Part shown: positions 57,483 to 64,000 of the stretch, piece by piece | How the letters are laid out: each line of letters begins with the position of its first letter | How positions within the stretch are numbered: position 1 is the first letter of the stretch | Source: Oopsacas minuta | Taxonomy: Eukaryota; Porifera; Hexactinellida; Lyssacinosida; Leucopsacidae | NCBI GenBank assembly: GCA_024704765.1 | Contig: JAKMXF010000133.1 | Coordinates: 682,001 to 746,000, forward strand | Direction: 5' to 3' | DNA: 64,000 nucleotides | The notes under the pieces: generated by a model | What the model saw: the letters and a program-made list of their open reading frames with translations, nothing else | Told to the model about the DNA's origin: nothing | The model's database searches: none | Translations under genes and position numbers: made by a program

Positions 57483-59936
57483 ATGGTAACAGTACGTATT
57501 GTAATTATTCTCTCTTTCCTTTTGAGTCAAATTCATGTCTGCAGTCCATTAATACTGCCTGATAGTATTAAAGGTTCGATCGGCAAAGAGTACATTGCAC
57601 TCATTTCAAATAATTCTACACACATTTACGAATTTTCCATCTCAGTTCAATCGTTCAGAATTGAAACAGCTGTGTTTTCTAATGATACAACATCTCCCGT
57701 AGAAATATACCTTTCCCATCCGTCTTATGTTGAGGGCTGGTTACTTCCTACAACCTCTCATGTAATCCCTGGAGAGATAATATCAACAGCATCTAGAATC
57801 TCTTGTCCCTCTCAACTGAATAACAATATATCTACTATCATAGTTAGAATACAAACCTTCTCCGTAAATCTAATACGATATAAGATAAAAGTTGCAAAGT
57901 ACAATTCGAACCTAATCCAGATAGATCAACAAGCTACTAGTGCCATATCAGCCTCCTTTCCGAATTATTTCGTTTTGGATATTCCTGATGATGTAGACAT
58001 TGTAGAAGTACATCTAACTTCTGCTTCTGAACTCTGTTCCCTTGTTAGAATTGCTAGTTATTCGTGTCCCCCAGACTTCACCATACGCTCTAGTAAACTA
58101 ATCCCCGACTATGAAATGACGATGAGGAGTGTAGTAGATCTCAGAGTGAGACGCTCAGACTTCCTAGAAGGTAGCATGGTTGTGTTCCTCATTCCTCTAC
58201 CAGCCATTGAATGCAGAACCACTGTTGAATATTCTAAGAACATTTTGTCACCTAATTTCCAAAAGAATATATCCCTGGTGGTAAACGAGGGGAGTACTGA
58301 GTTTTGGGTTTCCATCCTTATCATGCCTGCGATCTTCATCTCAGCATATGTGCTATTTGCTATCATTATTGGATTTGAGTTGATAATTGCTAAGTTTTTC
58401 CCGAGATTAAGGAAGCATTTTTCAATATTTTTAAGGATACACATTTCTGGGAAAAATGAAGGCAATGATAGTTGTACAGTTTCTACTTCTAATAAGCAGA
58501 TTTATGTAGAACTGCAAGATGTACCTGCAACAGGTGAGATACAATCCACCACCGTACATCAACAAATAGAATCTTCAATAGAAAATCCTGCTCAATCGAA
58601 GAGAGATTATCCTGAAAAGTATAAGAGTAATACTTCAAAAGGAGAGTTAAGTTATCGCGCGAGAGGAGCATACTTCTACGATATTATAAACCAAAAGGAA
58701 GTTACAGTGAGTGATGTGAACTTAAGACCTCTGAGAGAATTGAATAGAAATGCTATGATGTATATCTTCCTTGTCGTAATTGTTGGATTAATCTACGTTC
58801 TTCCTGGATTACAGGTAGCCTACCTGAACCATGAGCTGGTTATAGATACAGGTATCCTGGATTTATGCTATATTAACTTCAAATGTGATTATCAGCTAAA
58901 TTCCATTCGTAGTTTTAACAGCATCTGGAGTAATATTAGCTATATGTTTCTGAGCTTTCTCTTTGTCATTATTGTTGCTATCAAGCACTTCTCCTTTATT
59001 AGAGAACTGAAAGTTCATGGTCAGCCTACTACAGGAATTCCACAGGTATTTGGATTGTATTATGGTTTAGCTATTGCGCTATTCATTGAAGGCATTATGA
59101 GTTGCATCTACCATCTCTGTCCTTCATTAATTAATTTCCAGTTCGACACTACATTCATGTATATCATTGCTACTTTGTTATTCATAAGATTATACAAGAA
59201 TAGAAACCCTGATGCTACAATACACCCCTTTGTTGCGTTTGTTATGCTTTCAGTAGCTGTATTATTCACTAGTGTATCACTATTCAAAGAGAGTCACAGC
59301 AACTTTTCTGGGAGGATAGTACTAACCTTGGCACTGATCGTATATGCATTGGTTGTGATCCATTTGGTCTATACTTTGTTCGTCAAAAATTTGCTCAACT
59401 ATTACTACCAAGATTTTGTAAGTCACAGGAGTATTTTGAGAGTTTTGAGACAATTATTTTGGCCTCAGTATAACAAGTCCAGAATATTCTTGTGCTTAAT
59501 AGTTTTGGTTTCGTCCCTCATCCCAATGATAGCTCTTTGGGTTCCAGGTGTGTTGGTTACAATTACCTCTGGAATTTTTTATCTTTTCCTCCTCCAAGCG
59601 TTTTTGTATATTTTGTACTATTGGGTTCAGAAGTTTGTTAAGAAGGAATTTTTTCATCGTCCATTTGTTTTTGTTTGCGTATTTTTGATGATGATATTTA
59701 CATTTACATTGTGGGGTTTCGCACTGTACTTCCAGAGAAATTCGTCTATTAACTGGGATGAGAGTCCTGCAATCGCAAGAGAGTTTAATAAAGATTGCGT
59801 TTTCCTTAACTTTTATGATCATCATGACATGTGGCATGTTCTATCAGCATTTGCTATATTCATGCTATTTCTCACTGTTCTTGTCATAGATGAGAATCTG
59901 GTCTGTGTACAACAGGACAAAATACGTGTGTTTTAG
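57483..59936 (+). CDS. SIDT: SID-1 family transmembrane protein (SIDT)
   Basis: The first ATG (57483) gives 817 residues. The N-terminus is a signal peptide (VTVRIVIILSFLLSQIHVCS), followed by a beta-rich ectodomain (to about 265), a first membrane helix (FWVSILIMPAIFISAYVLFA), a cytosolic loop, then ten or so helices. Family signatures are YGLAIALFIEGIMSCIYHLC with FQFDTTFMYIIA, and FYDHHDMWHVLSAFAIFML. SID-1 proteins in nematodes import dsRNA; mammalian SIDT1/2 act in lysosomal RNA and cholesterol handling, and their conserved Ser/Asp/His cluster resembles CREST hydrolases. The S-C-x-Y-H, D and H-x3-H elements of that cluster are present here. Single exon. A broken inverted copy lies 1.1 kb upstream. 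Confidence 0.92.
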   Translation: MVTVRIVIILSFLLSQIHVCSPLILPDSIKGSIGKEYIALISNNSTHIYEFSISVQSFRIETAVFSNDTTSPVEIYLSHPSYVEGWLLPTTSHVIPGEIISTASRISCPSQLNNNISTIIVRIQTFSVNLIRYKIKVAKYNSNLIQIDQQATSAISASFPNYFVLDIPDDVDIVEVHLTSASELCSLVRIASYSCPPDFTIRSSKLIPDYEMTMRSVVDLRVRRSDFLEGSMVVFLIPLPAIECRTTVEYSKNILSPNFQKNISLVVNEGSTEFWVSILIMPAIFISAYVLFAIIIGFELIIAKFFPRLRKHFSIFLRIHISGKNEGNDSCTVSTSNKQIYVELQDVPATGEIQSTTVHQQIESSIENPAQSKRDYPEKYKSNTSKGELSYRARGAYFYDIINQKEVTVSDVNLRPLRELNRNAMMYIFLVVIVGLIYVLPGLQVAYLNHELVIDTGILDLCYINFKCDYQLNSIRSFNSIWSNISYMFLSFLFVIIVAIKHFSFIRELKVHGQPTTGIPQVFGLYYGLAIALFIEGIMSCIYHLCPSLINFQFDTTFMYIIATLLFIRLYKNRNPDATIHPFVAFVMLSVAVLFTSVSLFKESHSNFSGRIVLTLALIVYALVVIHLVYTLFVKNLLNYYYQDFVSHRSILRVLRQLFWPQYNKSRIFLCLIVLVSSLIPMIALWVPGVLVTITSGIFYLFLLQAFLYILYYWVQKFVKKEFFHRPFVFVCVFLMMIFTFTLWGFALYFQRNSSINWDESPAIAREFNKDCVFLNFYDHHDMWHVLSAFAIFMLFLTVLVIDENLVCVQQDKIRVF

Positions 59937-61214
59937 CCCTTCAGTATAGTTACATAATTATCCCCTGCTTGTATATTAGTCACAACTTCGTTTTACAATT
60001 GTTTATTTGTAATATTTGGTACTTATTAGCTATCTCTATACAATTAGCTGTATTTTGGGAGTAGTGTTATATATCTATATTATTAAATTGTTCTCTGTTT
60101 GTCCGTTGAGTATGAATGTAAAGTAAACGAATTAGCCAAATCTCAAAATATACGTATGGAATTGCTCTATACCGTTCTCAACCTGACCAAGCTTGGTTTG
60201 TTCATTTATTGATCATGTTGAAGTTATTTGGCCATTTTACCAAACATAACCAAAACCTGAACAAACAAGTTTACTTGAGTGTTTTGTTATGATCGAAATT
60301 TTTATGTAAAGTGTGGCCATAACCCATGAGAGTTGAGAATCCCTCTCTAAACGGCTACACAAGGGTAACAATTAACAAAGCAAACTGAATCCGGTGTTAT
60401 ACTGCAAGATGTTATCCTAATCTAATCACCCGTATCTATGACATTAGACTAGTCCCCCTTTAGGCTATTTATCTATACAGGACGGTGCTGTACTCGTGTT
60501 ATTATCAGAATTCAGAAATGAGCTGTCCTGATATCCTGAACATTCTACCCCTTACTTATTTTCTGATCAAAATTCTAAATAATACTGATAGAAAGGTTAG
60601 AAAGCACAAAGCACTTGCACACATGTGCTAAAGGTAGTAATAGAGACTTCTATAGTTCTGGAGACATTTGACACGAAGGGGGTCACTCGAGCTAGTCTTA
60701 GTGCCAGAAGTTGGGGAACAGCTGCCCCTCTGACACCGGATTTCTGATCTTTCCTATGTGTATTTTAATCATATAAAGAATTTAACTAAATATATGTAAA
60801 TTGCCTAAACACTGCCTCGCAGGGTCCGTTAATTTGAACAATTAGTATTCCTCCGGGCGTTAAGCAAAAGGCTCATATAATGTCTATATTTGCATATTTT
60901 CCTATTATCCTTGTTTCAGGGCATTATAACCAGGCCTGGGGTAATAGTAATAGTAACGATTTCATTGGCTATTTAGTATTTAAGTTCGTTCGCATGGCAC
61001 ATGTACACTCTTTGCCAAATCTTATTCTCCTCTTGTATTTGTAATTTTGTACATATATTAATAAACATAACAGTGTCGAAATTTCTTATGACACTTACGT
61101 AATACAATTGGGGAAGAAAGCTCTAGCGACCAAACATCCGCTATTACTATTTTGGGTTCTAAACTTTGGATGACATTATAGACGATCTCTACCTAGAACC
61201 CTGTTATTCCTGTA
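59937..61214. other. Intergenic spacer downstream of SIDT
   Basis: AT-rich, without a credible gene. The fragment TTCTCTGTTTGTCCGTTGAG (about 60100) resembles part of family A in reverse. GAGAGTTGAGAATCCCTCTC (about 60328) may be a hAT end. Confidence 0.4.
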
Positions 61215-61688
61215 CAGTACAACCTCTATAAGGGGTCTCTATAAATGGGGAACCTCTATATGCGGGCAATTTCGTCTACCTTCATCCATTCCATAGAAAC
61301 GAACGTCTATAAGTGGGAATGGGGCACACTTTACGTAATTATGCTTCACAAGTATTGAAATATACCTCTAAAGTGGGGAATTCTACGATAAAATTCCTTG
61401 AATAATTAATTCTTGTGCTAAATTTTGGGAAAAAAAAGCACGTATTTATCGCTATGATGGATTGGAATTTTTGAGTTTTTTAGAAGAAAATTTCTTACAA
61501 ATTTGTATATTTCGCCAACAACCTTAGGGAATATTATAATAATCAAATTTTATTGAAAAAACAATTGTTGGAAGAAGTTGCTATACATATTGACTCAAAT
61601 ATCTCTCGTTCAATGACATTTACATTTGAAATTATAAATGGGGAATGAGGGTTATCAGGAGATTCACCACACTTATAGAGTTCTATAT
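61215..61688. mobile_element. Decayed pogo/Tigger-like MITE
   Basis: The left end CAGTACAACCTCTATAAGGGG resembles the reverse-complemented right end TATAGAACTCTATAAGTGTGG. The interior repeats variants of the same end motif (ACCTCTATATGCGGGC, CGTCTATAAGTGGGAATGGGG, ACCTCTAAAGTGGGGAATTC), as if built from nested or duplicated tips. No ORF. Its limits are approximate. Confidence 0.55.
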
Positions 61689-61721
61689 ATAATCTCAGCT
61701 TATTGGTAACCACTGAAGTCT

Positions 61722-62295
61722 ATGGAAGATTTTGATTTTTCTTTTGTTTCTGATTGGTTTGAGAAGCTCAAAAATCTTACAGGCTATTCTCCTAGGATTG
61801 AGATTACATGCTCCAGAACAAATTGTAGCTTGTAATGCTAGTGCTACAGATGGACCATTTTTTTGAAGTTGGTAAAGCTACACGCGAATTGGAACCTGAT
61901 TATAGAAGCCCTTTTCAGTTTCGGAAGGTTTAGACTCACCATCCACCATTCCCAATACACCTGATACCACTGATATCAGTAAAGATGTTAATAATCCATT
62001 TTTACATGATAATTCCAGTGATATTAATATGACAGAAACCAACACCAATAAAATTAATCCATTTCTCACTGAAGAAAACTCTCTAACTCAGCTGAATTGT
62101 TCGGGCCAAACTCAAGCTAATCGACCCTCTATTCCGAAAGCTTCTGGAGACGTCGGTATGCCTATAGAAAATAGCATTCAGATTAACTTCCGTTTATCTG
62201 ATGTTAAGAATAGGAACACTGATCTCAGTCCTGAAAGCACACCACTCCCTCTCAGTGATAATGAAGACATGGAAACGGACGCGGACGTGAATTGA
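61722..62295 (+). pseudogene. Degraded ORF, possible relative of the 62.9-kb gene
   Basis: From the ATG at 61722 the frame reads DFSFVSDWFEKLKNLTGY and stops soon after. Its N-terminus resembles FSFFSNWVDWVKERTGY of the gene starting at 62859. A second frame continues with LRLHAPEQIVACNASATDGP up to a run of seven T, and a third runs open from about 61915 to a TGA at 62293 with SPSTIPNTPDTTDIS, NPFLTEENSL and LPLSDNEDMETDADVN. Either frameshifts or short introns join these pieces; I favour decay. The longest ATG-started open part is 62029-62295 (88 codons). The function is unknown. Confidence 0.35.
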
Positions 62296-62858
62296 TGAAC
62301 TATTCAATAAATATTTATCCATTGTTTAGGTATACAATCTGTGTAACAGTTACATCTTTTAGTTGTTTCCTGATCTTTTCTGATATTCCTTATATCCCGT
62401 ATACGTATAGTGATGTAGTTTAGTAATATTATTTGTTAAATTGTATACTTCTATGCTTTTAATAGGTTTTTACATATCTTATACACCCTATTTGATTCTA
62501 TTTACTATCAGAGGATCAAAATAGGTCGTGATGTAGTACAATTGGTAGGTAAATATGGGTACATCATACTGCGAAATAAACCGGTACGACTGTAGATAAG
62601 TGACTGTTATTGCAGGGTTTATCTAGGAGCACTGGACTCTCTCCTATATGCATATCGTTTGAAACAAAATATAGTTAAGGCTTGAAATTTTAGACCTTTT
62701 CCCTATACCTAACTTAAATATCCTGATTCAGGCGTCTGAAAATCACAAGAGAAAGTGCTCCCACGTGTACTTTACATGTATAATAGCTATGTACATGGGA
62801 CCAATAATTATAGAGCAGTCGTGATATACAGGTTTCTATTTTGTGTAGGAGTTGTTTT
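62296..62858. other. Spacer upstream of the Cys/His-rich gene
   Basis: AT-rich. It should include the promoter or 5' UTR of the following gene. No other structure was recognised. Confidence 0.35.
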
Positions 62859-64000
62859 ATGGCACACAAGGATATCATTTCTTCCTTCTCATTTTTTTCT
62901 AATTGGGTTGATTGGGTCAAGGAGCGAACAGGATATCATAGAGATGAGCTCAATTTTTCAGAAGGACTACTCAAAACTCTGTACTATGAGACAGATATAG
63001 GATCTATCCCCAGAGGAGCTGTAGCAGATAAATACCCTATTCCTAAATACAAGAATAATCATAATTGGAATAAACAGATTATAGGATGTTATTGGTGTGG
63101 GAGAGATAGAACGGTTGTTCAAGGAATTTGTTGTTGTAAAGAGTGTATTTATTATTTACATGAATGGTGTGTTGAGAGAGTAGAATTATTCCAAGAAAGG
63201 AGATTCTGTAAATTCCCAGGTTGTGATAAGTCTCCAGGAGATAAATCTCAGGTCTGTTGTACTAGAACTCATAATTATGAGTATGATAACTTGTATAAAT
63301 TTATTACCCGAGATCAATTGAGAGGATTGATTGCTAAAGGTCCTTCTTGGTATAACAATAAACAAAGTTTTAGTACATCATCCTCTGTAATTCAGAGTAC
63401 TCAGTCTACTCATGTTAACTCAGCTATAAATACTACAATAATGGACTTAGCAAAAGAAGTTAAATTATATTTAATATTCACCACAGATGTAGGACCTATT
63501 CCTAGATCTTACAAGACATCAGATCATCTATCGTCTCAATACTCAAACCATAAGAACTGGATAACTGATATCAAAGGTTGTTATTATTGTGGTAATATAG
63601 TGACTGATAAATTTGAGTATTTTTGTTCCTATAAATGTTATAAAATATTCCATGAATGGTGTAGACGTAAGATCTTAGTAATTCACGGAATAGAATTCTG
63701 TGAATATCCTGGTTGTGGGAAATTATCTGAACAAGGCTATTCTACTTGTGATAAGTTTCATTTCCAAAGAAGAGATACATTTCTACGAACTGATGAGGCA
63801 TGGAAGTTAATACAGAAAGGACCTCATTGGTACAATACTCCATACACTAATACAGGTAGTGTAAGTACTGGCAAAGTTACTACACACACACAAACTGATA
63901 AGAAATTGAATACACAAAATACTATTATTTATCCATCAAGTAAAGTTAAAACTCACTCAAAAGCTGATGTGGGGTTAAATAAGATACCATATTCTGTTAA
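62859..64000 (+). CDS. Cys/His-rich protein with two tandem modules (partial, runs off right edge)
   Basis: Open from an ATG at 62859 to the window end, 380 residues so far. Two modules of about 120 residues are evident. Module 2 spacing: C241-x2-C244-x11-C256-x3-C260-x4-H265-x2-C268-x12-C281-x4-C286-x10-C297-x3-H301. Module 1 is the same from C77 (C77, C80, C92, C96, H101, C104, C117, C122, C133/134, H138). Each starts with TD(I/V)G(S/P)IPR, contains HEWC and (F)CxxPGC, and ends KGP(S/H)WYN. This looks like a two- or three-zinc fold. I do not recognise the family. The linker and tail are Ser/Thr/Asn-rich. The start is the first in-frame ATG after a stop; an upstream exon cannot be excluded. 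Confidence 0.72.
   Translation, partial: MAHKDIISSFSFFSNWVDWVKERTGYHRDELNFSEGLLKTLYYETDIGSIPRGAVADKYPIPKYKNNHNWNKQIIGCYWCGRDRTVVQGICCCKECIYYLHEWCVERVELFQERRFCKFPGCDKSPGDKSQVCCTRTHNYEYDNLYKFITRDQLRGLIAKGPSWYNNKQSFSTSSSVIQSTQSTHVNSAINTTIMDLAKEVKLYLIFTTDVGPIPRSYKTSDHLSSQYSNHKNWITDIKGCYYCGNIVTDKFEYFCSYKCYKIFHEWCRRKILVIHGIEFCEYPGCGKLSEQGYSTCDKFHFQRRDTFLRTDEAWKLIQKGPHWYNTPYTNTGSVSTGKVTTHTQTDKKLNTQNTIIYPSSKVKTHSKADVGLNKIPYSV

Noticed and set aside
58109-58465. Minus-strand open frame of 118 codons inside SIDT
   Set aside because: Antisense shadow of the SIDT ectodomain and first membrane helix.
62755-63000. 81-codon open frame overlapping the start of the Cys/His gene
   Set aside because: It is in a different frame from the module-bearing ORF that begins at 62859 and is AT-driven.

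Overview
The window is nuclear DNA of an animal: AT-rich, with eukaryotic genes (spliceosome, exosome, INO80, GATOR2, SUMO, ESCRT-III), one tRNA gene, animal-type regulators (CDC25, caspase-like, BIR/IAP-like, NHL and SID-1 family proteins) and DNA transposons. It is very compact and intron-poor. Nearly every conserved gene reads as a single exon (DHX15 728 codons, WDR59 785, VWA5A-like 791, SIDT 817). Introns could be shown only in EXOSC3 and in Asterix/WDR83OS, and most are about 55-100 bp. This suits a small-genome early-branching metazoan; a sponge, perhaps a glass sponge, is my best guess, but the sequence alone does not prove it.

Layout. 1-4 kb: CHMP1 (cut by the left edge), CDC25 and TMEM70 on the minus strand. 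4.5-8.6 kb: EXOSC3 in four exons, whose 2.5-kb intron 2 holds a complete same-strand caspase-like gene with a predicted C-terminal beta-propeller; then a short Asterix gene. 9-14 kb: ASH2L, MRPS5 and WDR59, tightly packed on minus. 14.7-22.7 kb: NOM1, ADAT2, SUMO, a coiled-coil/NHL gene and an MFSD8-like transporter. 24-30 kb: three tandem single-BIR genes with diverging Pro/Ser/Asn-rich tails, the third with an internal 37/38-residue tandem repeat. 30.6-34.4 kb: a COX14-like mini-protein, MTFMT and UTP6 on minus, and tRNA-Leu(UAG) on plus. 34.7-41 kb: a foldback repeat, a VIT/VWA gene, an NHL-gene remnant and a pair of direct repeats. 41-48.8 kb: ACTR5, two paralogous four-helix membrane protein genes (the first broken) separated by a frameshifted mariner, and SF3A3. 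49-55 kb: TGDS, DHX15 and ALG10. 55.5-60 kb: an intact SID-1 family gene and, inverted beside it, a broken copy of its 3' half. 61-64 kb: a MITE, a degraded ORF, and a Cys/His-rich tandem-module gene running off the right edge.

Most genes are housekeeping (RNA processing, ribosome assembly, chromatin, mitochondria, glycosylation) with no sign of operons. The non-housekeeping layer is the caspase-like gene, the BIR cluster, the NHL genes and the Cys/His-rich gene. Spacers are full of short non-autonomous DNA elements: pogo/Tigger-like ends with TA duplications, hAT-like CAGGG...CCCTG elements, a palindromic 155-bp family in two copies, and dispersed repeats in three or more copies.

The strongest unusual observations are: (1) a caspase/propeller gene nested in an exosome-gene intron; (2) an inverted SIDT pseudogene sharing 461 bp with its parent in a patchwork that looks like gene conversion; (3) a duplicated Cys/His module with strictly conserved spacing that I do not recognise; (4) the tandem BIR family with repeat-expanded tails.
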